Assembly: GCF_000262305.1 (NCBI RefSeq)
Contig: NC_017910.1
Span: 3,162,001 to 3,226,000, forward strand
DNA: 64,000 bases
Source of the DNA: Shimwellia blattae DSM 4481 = NBRC 105725
GTDB taxonomy: Bacteria; Pseudomonadota; Gammaproteobacteria; Enterobacterales; Enterobacteriaceae
Direction: 5' to 3'
Shown: piece by piece, positions 10,301 to 17,699 of the stretch
Layout of the letters: every line of letters starts with the position of its first letter
Numbering within the stretch: the stretch's first letter is position 1
Notes under the pieces: generated by a model
The model's database searches: none
What the model was told of the DNA's origin: nothing
What the model saw: the letters and a program-made list of their open reading frames with translations, nothing else
Program-made: the position numbers and the translations under genes

Positions 10301-12398
10301 CCCCGACGCTGACACCCGTTACCCGGTGTACCTCGTTGCCTGACCCATCGGTAAACACCAGCGTCACGTCACTCCAGGTCACCACCGGATCGTCCGGGTT
10401 CTCCGAGCTCACCCTGCCGCTGATCTCCAGCGCCTCCCGGGACTCGGCCGCATTGAGCACATCGTCTCCGGCGATCACGTCAATCGTGATGGTCACCTCC
10501 GGTGCCACCGTATCGACCGTCACCGGCCGCACATCATCGTCCGTGGCCGGGTTGCCCGCCGCGTCATAACCGGTGACCTCTGCCGTCACCGACCACTCGC
10601 CCGTCGCCAGCTTCTCCACCACCTCCGGCGGCAGCGTCGTGCTCCAGCTACTGTTCTCCCCGACGCTGACACCCGTTACCCGGTGTACCTCGTTGCCTGA
10701 CCCATCGGTAAACACCAGCGTCACGTCACTCCAGGTCACCACCGGATCGTCCGGGTTCTCCGAGCTCACCCTGCCGCTGATCTCCAGCGCCTCCCGGGAC
10801 TCGGCCGCATTGAGCACATCGTCTCCGGCGATCACGTCAATCGTGATGGTCACCTCCGGTGCCACCGTATCGACCGTCACCGGCCGCACATCATCGTCCG
10901 TGGCCGGGTTGCCCGCCGCGTCATAACCGGTGACCTCTGCCGTCACCGACCACTCGCCCGTCGCCAGCTTCTCCACCACCTCCGGCGGCAGCGTCGTGCT
11001 CCAGCTACTGTTCTCACCGACACTGACACCTGTTACCCGGTGTACCTCGTTGCCTGACCCATCGGTAAACACCAGCGTCACGTCACTCCAGGTCACCACC
11101 GGATCGTCCGGGTTCTCCGAGCTCACCCTGCCGCTGATCTCCAGCGCCTCCCGGGACTCAGCCGCATTGAGCACATCGTCTCCGGCGATCACGTCAATCG
11201 TGATGGTCACCTCCGGATTAACGCTATCCATCACAAAATCAATGTGATCGCTAGCTGAAACTTCATTCCCCGCCGTGTCACTGATGGTGATATCCGCTTT
11301 GACATCGTTACTGCCTTCGTGCAGCACACCCGCATCCACCTGCACCGTCCAGCTGGAGCCGTCCGCCCCCACCACCGTATCGAATGTCTGCCCGTTGACC
11401 GTTACAGTGATCACGTCACCGGCTTTGGCGTCGCCGCTGACCGTACCGCTCAGCTCCACCGTCCCGTCTTCCCGGGTGATCGCCGCCAGCTCCTCTGTAT
11501 TCAGGTAGTTATCGTCGCCCGTGATCGGGTTAATAGTAATATCCACTTCCAGTGTCGCCTGGCCCACATGGCTGTCGGCAGTGCCGGTCGCTTCATTACC
11601 GTACTCATCGCGAGTAGTAACACTGGCATTCACATCACCGGATGCCAGTAAATCGCTGGTATTAACCTCTACCGACCAGTTGCCATCGTCGCCAACGGTA
11701 GTGGTATATTCGTTACCGTTAACAGTAACCGTTACAATATCTCCGGGCTTTACATCCAGCCCGGTGCTGCCGGTTACCCGGGTTTTCTCTGCCCCGGCTT
11801 CGTGCATATTAATAATATTATCGCCAGCAATAGGATCGATGGTGATACTGGCTGAAGGGGGAATAATGATCGGTGGCTCATCACCACCATCAGAATAAGA
11901 ATCAGACTCCGGCTGCAGCAGGGTTTCTTCCTGCGGCGGCGGCGGGAATGCAATATCAATGCCTTCAGTAGGGTAGCCCGCGGTCGGGTCGAGAATTTGC
12001 CCGGTAAGATCAAGCACAACGTGGGTATGACCACCGCCGCCGTCTCCGGCTTCGCCGGGAAGCGGGTTAGTGACAGGGGAATTACCGGCGGCGGTTGCTT
12101 CCAGCACCTGGGTCGGGTCAGCACCTTCAGCAATGGCCTGCTGCACTGCTGCAATATCCTGGGGAGCTGCGGCCTCCGGGGTTGCGGTAACCGCGCTATT
12201 GTCTCCCCAGTTACTTAACCGGCCAATGTCGAGGCTTTTTCCGTTTGCCAGTGCAACCGTTGCCGACCCCTGATCGGTAACCACCTGCTCACCGCGCAGA
12301 ACCTGTTCCCCTTCCGTTGCCTGGCGGCGTGTACCATCAGAGGCCACAATCCACACCTGCCCCACCATTGATTTAATCGTACCTATAACTGTCGACAT
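4350..12398 (-). CDS. Giant LapA/BapA-type RTX adhesin with retention module, 14 Ig-like repeats, vWA and RTX tail
   Basis: A 2682-residue type I secreted surface adhesin. Order: a retention module at 1-100 (MSTVIGTIKSMVGQVWIVAS start), then TAAG at 102-105 in the same place as the LapG cleavage site of Pseudomonas LapA. A proline/acidic linker follows, then two diverged Ig-like units (~175-393) and 14 tandem 119-residue Ig-like units (~395-2060), each starting PEVTITIDVIAGDDVLN. One further unit is followed by a von Willebrand A domain (~2205-2385) with a complete MIDAS (DRSGSMN, GGTDYY, TDGAPNE). RTX nonapeptides (GGAGNDLIFGG type, ~2394-2590) and a C-terminal secretion region (DTFVWLKGDLGNDTITDF) end the protein. 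It has no Sec signal, as expected for type I export. The start ATG has GGGAGAG upstream. It is divergent from the lapEBCGD genes that should export and release it. The vWA segment is strikingly AT-rich against the repeats. Confidence 0.95.
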   Translation of the reverse strand: MSTVIGTIKSMVGQVWIVASDGTRRQATEGEQVLRGEQVVTDQGSATVALANGKSLDIGRLSNWGDNSAVTATPEAAAPQDIAAVQQAIAEGADPTQVLEATAAGNSPVTNPLPGEAGDGGGGHTHVVLDLTGQILDPTAGYPTEGIDIAFPPPPQEETLLQPESDSYSDGGDEPPIIIPPSASITIDPIAGDNIINMHEAGAEKTRVTGSTGLDVKPGDIVTVTVNGNEYTTTVGDDGNWSVEVNTSDLLASGDVNASVTTRDEYGNEATGTADSHVGQATLEVDITINPITGDDNYLNTEELAAITREDGTVELSGTVSGDAKAGDVITVTVNGQTFDTVVGADGSSWTVQVDAGVLHEGSNDVKADITISDTAGNEVSASDHIDFVMDSVNPEVTITIDVIAGDDVLNAAESREALEISGRVSSENPDDPVVTWSDVTLVFTDGSGNEVHRVTGVSVGENSSWSTTLPPEVVEKLATGEWSVTAEVTGYDAAGNPATDDDVRPVTVDTVAPEVTITIDVIAGDDVLNAAESREALEISGRVSSENPDDPVVTWSDVTLVFTDGSGNEVHRVTGVSVGENSSWSTTLPPEVVEKLATGEWSVTAEVTGYDAAGNPATDDDVRPVTVDTVAPEVTITIDVIAGDDVLNAAESREALEISGRVSSENPDDPVVTWSDVTLVFTDGSGNEVHRVTGVSVGENSSWSTTLPPEVVEKLATGEWSVTAEVTGYDAAGNPATDDDVRPVTVDTVAPEVTITIDVIAGDDVLNAAESREALEISGRVSSENPDDPVVTWSDVTLVFTDGSGNEVHRVTGVSVGENNSWSTTLPPEVVEKLATGEWSVTAEVTGYDAAGNPATDDDERPVTVDTVAPEVTITIDVIAGDDVLNGAESREELEISGKVSSENPDDPVVTWSDVTLVFTDGSGNEVHRVTGVSVGENNSWSTTLPPEVVEKLATGEWSVTAEVTGYDAAGNPATDDDERPVTVDTVAPEVTITIDVIAGDDVLNAAESREELEISGRVSSENPDDPVVTWSDVTLVFTDGSGNEVHRVTGVSVGENNSWSTTLPPEVVEKLATGEWSVTAEVTGYDAAGNPATDDDERPVTVDTVAPEVTITIDVIAGDDVLNAAESREELEISGKVSSENPDDPVVTWSDVTLVFTDGSGNEVHRVTGVSVGENNSWSTTLPPEVVEKLATGEWSVTAEVTGYDAAGNPATDDDERPVTVDTVAPEVTITIDVIAGDDVLNAAESREELEISGRVSSENPDDPVVTWSDVTLVFTDGSGNEVHRVTGVSVGENNSWSTTLPPEVVEKLATGEWSVTAEVTGYDAAGNPATDDDERPVTVDTVAPEVTITIDVIAGDDVLNAAESREELEISGKVSSENPDDPVVTWSDVTLVFTDGSGNEVHRVTGVSVGENNSWSTTLPPEVVEKLATGEWSVTAEVTGYDAAGNPATDDDERPVTVDTVAPEVTITIDVIAGDDVLNAAESREELEISGKVSSENPDDPVVTWSDVTLVFTDGSGNEVHRVTGVSVGENNSWSTTLPPEVVEKLATGEWSVTAEVTGYDAAGNPATDDDERPVTVDTVAPEVTITIDVIAGDDVLNAAESREELEISGKVSSENPDDPVVTWSDVTLVFTDGSGNEVHRVTGVSVGENNSWSTTLPPEVVEKLATGEWSVTAEVTGYDAAGNPATDDDVRPVTVDTVAPEVTITIDVIAGDDVLNAAESREELEISGRVSSENPDDPVVTWSDVTLVFTDGSGNEVHRVTGVSVGENNSWSTTLPPEVVEKLATGEWSVTAEVTGYDAAGNPATDDDERPVTVDTVAPEVTITIDVIAGDDVLNAAESREELEISGRVSSENPDDPVVTWSDVTLVFTDGSGNEVHRVTGVSVGENNSWSTTLPPEVVEKLATGEWSVTAEVTGYDAAGNPATDDDERPVTVDTVAPEVTITIDVIAGDDVLNAAESREELEISGKVSSENPDDPVVTWSDVTLVFTDGSGNEVHRVTGVSVGENNSWSTTLPPEVVEKLATGEWSVTAEVTGYDAAGNPATDDDERPVAVDTVAPEANIIIDPITGDDVLNFDEIDEPTTTITGKVSGEASVGDIVTLTINGTDYTGKLELVDGELVYKITDVKTSDLLADTNLNIEASVVATDSAGNTTVASTDREYSIEKGGVVEGTHESDNPVTGTTDDSDIVLSDVKGNIIQQGTDYNIAFILDRSGSMNTKANGDRLTPSKQAIVDVVKELIKSNGANSGIVTIGLISFASNAKINLTIKLDDPDALTKLDKALSDINANGGTDYYEAFKSAIKWFESLNNSAENKVYFITDGAPNENTHIDDSEFAKLDVIADVEAIGIGSGVNTNTLDKFDSDGKSQANIDPKDLADAILGKDSLAPPGDDVVNAGAGNDIIFGDITSFTGPDGTTSDLESYIGKQLGLPDGTSPTAAQMHVWLSEHQAEIAELLPQEGGKDTLFGGAGNDLIFGGGGDDLLVGGDGKDALYGGYGNDILIGDGANSLSELADKLGNKSLTAQEIADAIRNDPSILNVLDDSGSNDILNGGAGDDLMFGGGGDDILRGGTGDDILTGGSGSDTFVWLKGDLGNDTITDFNEAEGDKIDLSDLLGDDFDLNHLENYIKVTEVDGNAVMEINTDGQLNNGGSVQVSITVNGASADYISDLLSTPDQTTIIL
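6218..11215 (-). repeat. 14 tandem 357-bp repeats inside the adhesin gene
   Basis: Fourteen in-frame units of exactly 357 bp (119 codons) follow one another with almost no divergence. Variant sites are few and recur in different combinations. They encode GENSS/GENNS, SGR/SGK, EALEIS/EELEIS, DDVRP/DDERP and one NGAES. Silent markers also differ, such as ttctcaccgacact against ttctccccgacgct. The units at about 10216 and 10573 appear identical. Every marker repeats in register at 357-bp steps. Copy number is therefore likely to vary by recombination, and short-read assemblies could collapse it. Confidence 0.97.
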
Positions 12399-12672
12399 AG
12401 CATCTCTCCCTGGAGTGCAATTCCATTGCGAATCAGATAATTCCCCGGGCTAATACTTCAAAATTAGCGCCTGATATATTATCGTGGCGGCGTAATGCTC
12501 TAAATCAAAATCCACTTTCACTTATTTATTCAAATATATTCATAAGCCAGCGTATTAGTAATAATATCTTTATATTATTTTTGTAAAACAGCGTATTTGC
12601 GTGATTATCCGCTTTCGTCTTTGGTTTATCTTACTTATGGAATGGGTAAAATTGTAAAGGGACTACAACACT
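12399..12672. promoter_or_regulatory. AT-rich divergent control region between adhesin and lapE
   Basis: 274 bp with no gene between two divergent starts. The adhesin ribosome site (GGGAGAG on the minus strand) is at about 12405-12412; that of lapE (AAAGGGA) is at 12656-12662. The middle part, about 12520-12600, is almost pure A/T (for example atattcataagccagcgta), in sharp contrast to the coding DNA on both sides. AT-rich divergent regions of this kind are typical H-NS targets and must hold both promoters. I could not fix convincing -35/-10 pairs. Confidence 0.55.
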
Positions 12673-14019
12673 ATGAAAAAGCGCAATGCTATTATTATTG
12701 CTGCGTCGTTACCCCTCATTATCACAGGTTCGGCACAGGCATTAACGTTAGAACAGGCAATAAAAAATACGCTTAACTCTCATCCGGAAGTCAGTGCGTC
12801 TGTAAATAGTCGTTACGCTTCAGATTATGATCTGAAAGCAGCAAAAGGCGGCTATTTACCAACCCTGAATTTGAATGCAGGAACCGGATGGGAACAAACG
12901 GATAACTCCACCACCCGCGCGGCAAATGATCATCGCCGTAATCTGCACCGCAGCGAATCATCACTGATGCTGACGCAAAACGTCTTCAACGGTTTTGCCA
13001 CCACCAGTGAAGTTGCGCGCCAGAAAGCCACCGTGAACTCCCGGGCTTACGGGGTCAGCAACAGCAGTGAAACGACCGCGCTGAGCGCCATCCAGGCCTA
13101 TATGGATGTTCTGATGCGCCAGCAGTTTGTACAGCTTGCCCAGGAGAACCTCACCAGCCACGAACGCATTTTTGATCAAATCAACCTGCGTACCAGCCGT
13201 GGTGTTGGCCGTAAGGCAGACTATGAACAGGCCGAAGCGCGTCTGGCTCAGGCCCGCAACAACCTGCTGACCGAACAAACCAATCTGGAAGATGCCCGCA
13301 CTAACTTCTTCAGCGTGACCGGTACTGAAGCGAGCGATCTGAGCAAGCCCGCCTCTGTGGTGACCCCGGGCTCACTGGAAGAAGCCCGAAAAGTAATGCT
13401 GGAAAACAGCCCGCTGTTAAAAGTGGCTGAGGCTGATGTAGAAGCCACCCGCCAGCAGTATGAGGCGTCCAAGTCTACCTTCTACCCGAATGTAAACCTC
13501 GAACTTGGCCGCACCATGAACAATAATATCGACGGCACTCGCGGCCACGATCAGGAATGGCAGGCCATGGTGCGCATGCGCTATAACCTGTTCAACGGCG
13601 GCAGCGATAAAGCCAACCTGACATCCAATGCCTATAAACTGCGTGAAGCCCAGGATGTGCGTAATAATACCCGGCGCCAGTTAACCGAGGAATTACGCCT
13701 GGCGTGGACCGCATTACAAAATGCCAATCAGCAGGTGCCGATTGCCCAGCAATATGCCGATCAGAGCTATAAAGTACGCGATGCTTACCAGCACCAGTTC
13801 AGTATTGGTGAGCGTACTCTGCTTGACTTACTGGACAGTGAAAACGAAGTCTTCACCGCCCAGCGCCGCGCCATTGAAATGCAATATGTGGAGCTCTTCT
13901 CAGGCTACCGGATCAAAGCCCGTACCGGTGAACTGCTGAAGTCCATGTCTATTCAGCCACTGGCCGCCAGCGAAGCCACATGGAAAGAGGATCAGCAATC
14001 TTTACCTGACCTGCAATAA
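12673..14019 (+). CDS. lapE: TolC-family outer-membrane channel of the adhesin exporter (LapE-like)
   Basis: 448 residues with a clear signal peptide (MKKRNAIIIAASLPLIITGSAQA, cut after AQA, written here in full-length parts: MKKRN, hydrophobic core, GSAQA). Two OEP repeats follow, of the type LTLEQAIKNTLNSHPEV and LEEARKVMLENSPLLKVAE, with long heptad helices between. The C-terminal half carries YNLFNGG and FSIGERTLLDLLDSENEVF, both hallmark positions of type I secretion TolC proteins. It forms the trimeric pore that exports the adhesin and, in Lap systems, also holds its N-terminal plug. It is the first gene of the plus-strand lap operon, and the repeat-rich adhesin is divergent from it. 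Length and motifs are normal. Confidence 0.92.
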   Translation: MKKRNAIIIAASLPLIITGSAQALTLEQAIKNTLNSHPEVSASVNSRYASDYDLKAAKGGYLPTLNLNAGTGWEQTDNSTTRAANDHRRNLHRSESSLMLTQNVFNGFATTSEVARQKATVNSRAYGVSNSSETTALSAIQAYMDVLMRQQFVQLAQENLTSHERIFDQINLRTSRGVGRKADYEQAEARLAQARNNLLTEQTNLEDARTNFFSVTGTEASDLSKPASVVTPGSLEEARKVMLENSPLLKVAEADVEATRQQYEASKSTFYPNVNLELGRTMNNNIDGTRGHDQEWQAMVRMRYNLFNGGSDKANLTSNAYKLREAQDVRNNTRRQLTEELRLAWTALQNANQQVPIAQQYADQSYKVRDAYQHQFSIGERTLLDLLDSENEVFTAQRRAIEMQYVELFSGYRIKARTGELLKSMSIQPLAASEATWKEDQQSLPDLQ

Positions 14020-14030
14020 CAGCGTTTGCC

Positions 14031-14052
14031 GCAGGGAGTTCTTACTCCCTGC
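14031..14052 (+). other. Intercistronic hairpin between lapE and lapB
   Basis: GCAGGGAGT (14031-14039) pairs perfectly with ACTCCCTGC (14044-14052) around a 4-base loop, directly after the lapE stop. No U-run follows, so it is more likely a partial attenuator or an mRNA-stabilising stem that sets lapE expression above lapBC than a full terminator. Confidence 0.5.
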
Positions 14053-14111
14053 GCAGCATGGAGCGATACTGTGATACCCCGGTTATTCAGGGGGATATAA
14101 GGATATAAATT

Positions 14112-16301
14112 ATGGCGCTACATTCTGTTTCCGGCCCCGGCGAGGATTATGCTGACACCCCGGAAGATACCGGTATCGACCCCCGCAGCCTGCATGATGA
14201 TCCATTACTGGACAGTCTGCTGGCTATCTGCACATTACACGGTATTGCCGCCAGCCGGATATCGCTGACGGCGGGCCTGCCGCTGAAAAATAACCGCCTG
14301 ACGATGGATGTTTTTGCCCGCGCCGCCGCCCGGGCCAATTTGCGCGCCCGCCTGTTAAGGCGCGATCTGAAAAAAATAACCGCCATCTCGCTTCCGGCAA
14401 TTCTGATGCTCAGAGAGAACCGCACCGCCGTGTTGCTGGGCTGGAATGATGACGGCCAGGCACGACTGCTGCCCAGTGAAGCCGGGGGCGGAGAAGTACA
14501 GGTAGATCCCGGGGTTCTCGCCGGTGAATATACCGGTGTGGCGCTGTTTATTCAGCCCCTGCACCAGCGTGAACGCGGCCGGTCCGCGCTGATCCCGCGC
14601 ACCAAAACCTGGTTTCGCGATACGCTGCGCCTTTCGCGCACCCTGTACAGCGACGCTATCGTCGCCAGTTTTCTGATCAATATCATCGCCCTGTGTACCC
14701 CACTGTTTGTGATGAACGTCTATGACCGGGTCGTCCCCAACCAGGCCACCGCAACACTGTGGGTGCTGGCTATTGGTATCACGGTCGCTTTCCTGTTTGA
14801 TCTGCTGCTGAAAACGCTGCGCGGCAGGGCGCTGGATCTCGCCGGGAAAAAAACCGATATGATCGTCTCAGCCTCGCTGTTTAGCCGGATCAACGGCATG
14901 GCGATGAAAGCGCGCCCCACCCGGCTTGGCAGCTTTGCACAGAATATTCATGAGATTCAGTCCCTGCGGGATTTTCTCTCCTCGCTCACCCAGGCCACAC
15001 TGATTGACCTGCCCTTTACCCTGCTGATGCTGCTGGTTATTGGCCTTATCGGTGGGCCGCTGGTCTTTATTCCGCTGGTTGCCTTTCCGTTAGCGCTGGG
15101 TGTGAGCTGGCTTATTCAGAAACCGCTTAATGAAACCATCGACGACACCATGAAACTGGCCTCTGAGCGCCAGGCGGTACTGATTGAGACCCTGAGCGGC
15201 CTTGATGCGGTAAAAGTGAATAACGCCCAGAGCGAGCGCCAGTATCTGTGGGAAAACACCCTCGGCGCATTAAGTAAAAAAGAGCTGCGGGTAAAAACTC
15301 TCTCTACCCTGGCGGTGAACTTTACCGCCTGGCTGCAGCAGTTTTCCGGCGTGGCGATGATCGTCGCCGGGGTGTATCTGATTATCAACGGCAACCTCAG
15401 TATGGGGGGGCTTATCGCCTGCTATATGCTCAATGGCCGCGCACTGGCACCCATGGGGCAACTGAGTAGCCTGATGACGCGCTACCAGCAGGCGCGCATG
15501 ACCATTGAAACCACAGACAGCATGATGGACCTGCCCCAGGAGCGCCAGGACGATCGCCCTTCCGTTGCCCGGGAGCGCCTCCAGGGGGCGATTGCTTTTC
15601 AGAACGTCACCTTCACCTATCCGGATCAGAAACACAGCTCTCTGAAGCAAATCTCGTTCTCCATTGCCGCCGGGGAGCGGGTGGGGATTATCGGCCGCAG
15701 CGGCTCCGGTAAAAGCTCGCTGGCCAAACTGATTATCGGATTCTATCAGCCAGATTCCGGCGAAATCCTGATAGACGGAATGGATGCCAACCAGATAGAT
15801 GTCAGCGATCTGCGCCACAACATTGGCTATGTACCGCAGGATATCTACCTGTTCAGCGGCACCCTGCGGGAAAACCTGCTCAGCGGCGCCAGCTATGTAG
15901 ACGACGACGCCATGCTGCGCGTATCGCGCCTGGCGGGCGTGCATGAGTTTGCCCGCAAACACCCGGATGGCTACAACATGCAGGTGGGTGAGCGCGGGCT
16001 GAACCTCTCCGGTGGCCAGCGCCAGGCGGTGGTCCTGGCCCGGGCGCTGTTGCTGGATCCGCCCATTCTGCTTCTGGACGAACCCACCAGCTCCATGGAC
16101 AACACCACGGAAGATGCCGTGCGCCGGGCGCTGATGGAAACCACCCGGGACCGTACCCTGCTGCTGGTCACTCACCGGGCATCTCTCCTGCCGCTGGTTG
16201 ATCGCCTGATTATCGTGGAGCGTGGCCATATCATCGCCGACGGCCCACGGGATAATGTTCTGGCAGCACTGAAGAAGGGGCAAATTCATGCGAGTCACTA
16301 A
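14112..16301 (+). CDS. lapB: Type I secretion ABC transporter (LapB-like permease/ATPase)
   Basis: 729 residues. An N-terminal C39-like domain (~30-150) appears non-catalytic: the position after Asp in DPLLDSLLAIC, where proteolytic members have Cys, is Ser35. Such domains bind the substrate rather than cut it. The membrane domain (~175-460) has segments around 183-203, 213-232, 296-330 and 408-435. The nucleotide-binding domain has Walker A GRSGSGKSS (528-536), signature LSGGQ (632-636), Walker B ILLLDEP (652-658) and H-loop His688. It powers export of the LapA-type adhesin through LapC and LapE. Its last 14 bases overlap the lapC start, indicating translational coupling. Confidence 0.93.
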   Translation: MALHSVSGPGEDYADTPEDTGIDPRSLHDDPLLDSLLAICTLHGIAASRISLTAGLPLKNNRLTMDVFARAAARANLRARLLRRDLKKITAISLPAILMLRENRTAVLLGWNDDGQARLLPSEAGGGEVQVDPGVLAGEYTGVALFIQPLHQRERGRSALIPRTKTWFRDTLRLSRTLYSDAIVASFLINIIALCTPLFVMNVYDRVVPNQATATLWVLAIGITVAFLFDLLLKTLRGRALDLAGKKTDMIVSASLFSRINGMAMKARPTRLGSFAQNIHEIQSLRDFLSSLTQATLIDLPFTLLMLLVIGLIGGPLVFIPLVAFPLALGVSWLIQKPLNETIDDTMKLASERQAVLIETLSGLDAVKVNNAQSERQYLWENTLGALSKKELRVKTLSTLAVNFTAWLQQFSGVAMIVAGVYLIINGNLSMGGLIACYMLNGRALAPMGQLSSLMTRYQQARMTIETTDSMMDLPQERQDDRPSVARERLQGAIAFQNVTFTYPDQKHSSLKQISFSIAAGERVGIIGRSGSGKSSLAKLIIGFYQPDSGEILIDGMDANQIDVSDLRHNIGYVPQDIYLFSGTLRENLLSGASYVDDDAMLRVSRLAGVHEFARKHPDGYNMQVGERGLNLSGGQRQAVVLARALLLDPPILLLDEPTSSMDNTTEDAVRRALMETTRDRTLLLVTHRASLLPLVDRLIIVERGHIIADGPRDNVLAALKKGQIHASH

Positions 16302-17649
16302 CGCCATTCGCGCGCTCCTGCGCCGCCTGGGCCTGAGCGCCACTGAAAAACCATTTACCGTTAATGAGATCAACAGCGTGGTTACCGAGGATGCGCCGCG
16401 CGCATCGCGCATCACCCTGTGGGCCTGCTTCGCCTTTCTGATGGCGCTTATCATCTGGGCGGCTTGCGCCCAGGTTGATGAAGTCACCCGTGGCGAAGGC
16501 AAAGCTATTCCCTCTTCGCGGCTGCAAAAAATTCAGAACCTTGAAGGGGGGATTATCTCCGAGGTGTTTGTCCACGAAGGGGAGATTGTTGAAGCGGGAC
16601 AGCCGCTGCTGCGCCTGGATGACACCCGCTTTCGCTCTAATGTTGGCGAAAGCGAGGCAGACCGCAACGCATTAATCGCCCGTATCGCGCGCCTGCAGGC
16701 CCAGCTTGATGACAAACCACTGGCCCTGAGCCCTGAAATCGAGCGTGATGCCCCGGGAGTCGCCAGTGGCGAGCGCGAGTTATTTAATGCCCAGCGCGAG
16801 CGGTTTCGTAATGAGATCTCAGGCCTTGAAGAGCAACTGGTGCAGCGTCGCCAGGAGTTACTGGACTACAAATCAAAAAGTACCCAGTTCCGCCAGAGTC
16901 TGGGGCTGCTGCAGCAAGAGCTGAGAATGTCCGAGCCGCTGGTTGCCGCCGGGGCTATCTCTAAAGTGGAAGTGCTGCGCCTGCGCCGCTCTGAAGTGGA
17001 AACCCGCGGCCAGCTGGAATCAGTACAGTTGTCCATTCCCCGGGCCCAGTCGGCCATTAATGAAATCGAGAGCAAAATTGCCGAAGCCAAAGAGCGCTAC
17101 CGCAGCGAATTGCTGACCGAGCTGAACGAAGCCCACACCAATCTGACCAAGACCCAGGCCTCAGGTAAAGCCATTGAAGACCGGGTTAACCGTACCCTGG
17201 TGACATCGCCGGTGCGCGGCATTGTGCAGCAGATGCTGGTGAACACCATTGGCGGCGTGATCCAGCCGGGTGATGAGCTGGTTGAAATCGTACCGCTTGA
17301 TGACACCCTGCTGGTTGAAGCGATGGTCCGCCCGCAGGATATTGCCTTCCTGCACCCGGGCCAGCAGGCAATGATTAAATTCACCGCCTACGATTACACC
17401 ATCTATGGCGGGCTGAAGGGCTCTCTGGAGCATATCAGTGCCGATACCATCACCGACAAAGAAGGCCGCAGCTTTTACCAGATCCACCTGCGTACCAACA
17501 GTAACCACCTGGGCGGGGAAGAGAACCCATTGCTGATTATTCCGGGGATGGTGGTCTCCGTTGATATTATTACCGGCCGTAAGTCCGTGCTCAGCTACCT
17601 GCTGAAGCCCATTTTGCGGGCCAAAGCAGAGGCGCTGCGCGAACGATAA
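16288..17649 (+). CDS. lapC: HlyD-family membrane-fusion protein of the adhesin exporter (LapC-like)
   Basis: 453 residues. A short cytosolic N-terminus and one membrane anchor (~42-60, ITLWACFAFLMALIIWAA) are followed by the lipoyl half GKAIPSSRLQKIQNLEGGII. A long coiled-coil hairpin spans ~120-290 with many Glu/Gln/Arg heptads. The second lipoyl half and beta-barrel include NTIGGVIQPGDELVEIVPL, the standard HlyD signature, and the protein ends in the conserved ITGRKSVLSYLLKPI. It bridges the LapB ABC protein and the LapE channel. It starts inside lapB (14-bp overlap) and is followed by a hairpin and then lapG. Confidence 0.93.
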   Translation: MRVTNAIRALLRRLGLSATEKPFTVNEINSVVTEDAPRASRITLWACFAFLMALIIWAACAQVDEVTRGEGKAIPSSRLQKIQNLEGGIISEVFVHEGEIVEAGQPLLRLDDTRFRSNVGESEADRNALIARIARLQAQLDDKPLALSPEIERDAPGVASGERELFNAQRERFRNEISGLEEQLVQRRQELLDYKSKSTQFRQSLGLLQQELRMSEPLVAAGAISKVEVLRLRRSEVETRGQLESVQLSIPRAQSAINEIESKIAEAKERYRSELLTELNEAHTNLTKTQASGKAIEDRVNRTLVTSPVRGIVQQMLVNTIGGVIQPGDELVEIVPLDDTLLVEAMVRPQDIAFLHPGQQAMIKFTAYDYTIYGGLKGSLEHISADTITDKEGRSFYQIHLRTNSNHLGGEENPLLIIPGMVVSVDIITGRKSVLSYLLKPILRAKAEALRER

Positions 17650-17657
17650 GGCACCCG

Positions 17658-17680
17658 CAGGCCGCCTTACAGGCGGCCTG
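17658..17680 (+). other. Hairpin between lapC and lapG
   Basis: CAGGCCGCC (17658-17666) pairs with GGCGGCCTG (17672-17680) around 5 bases, starting 8 bases past the lapC stop. No U-tract follows. It may separate expression of the exporter genes from the lapG-lapD control genes without fully ending transcription. Confidence 0.5.
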
Positions 17681-17699
17681 AACAGACAGGTAACGCTAC

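Noticed and set aside
6218..11215. Possible CRISPR or satellite array
   Set aside because: The period is 357 bp without short repeats or unique spacers, and the whole block is one in-frame coding sequence.
6289..11247. Fourteen plus-strand open frames of about 117 residues, evenly spaced
   Set aside because: They are the antisense of the adhesin repeats; they recur every 357 bp because the DNA repeats, have no ribosome sites, and encode Ser/Thr-rich nonsense.
15270..16502. Minus-strand 410-residue open frame opposite lapB/lapC
   Set aside because: It lies antisense to two genes with full motif support and shows no recognisable domain.
17658..17680. Hairpin after lapC as a full transcription terminator
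   Set aside because: No U-run follows, and lapG/lapD start right behind it, so it is listed only as a hairpin.
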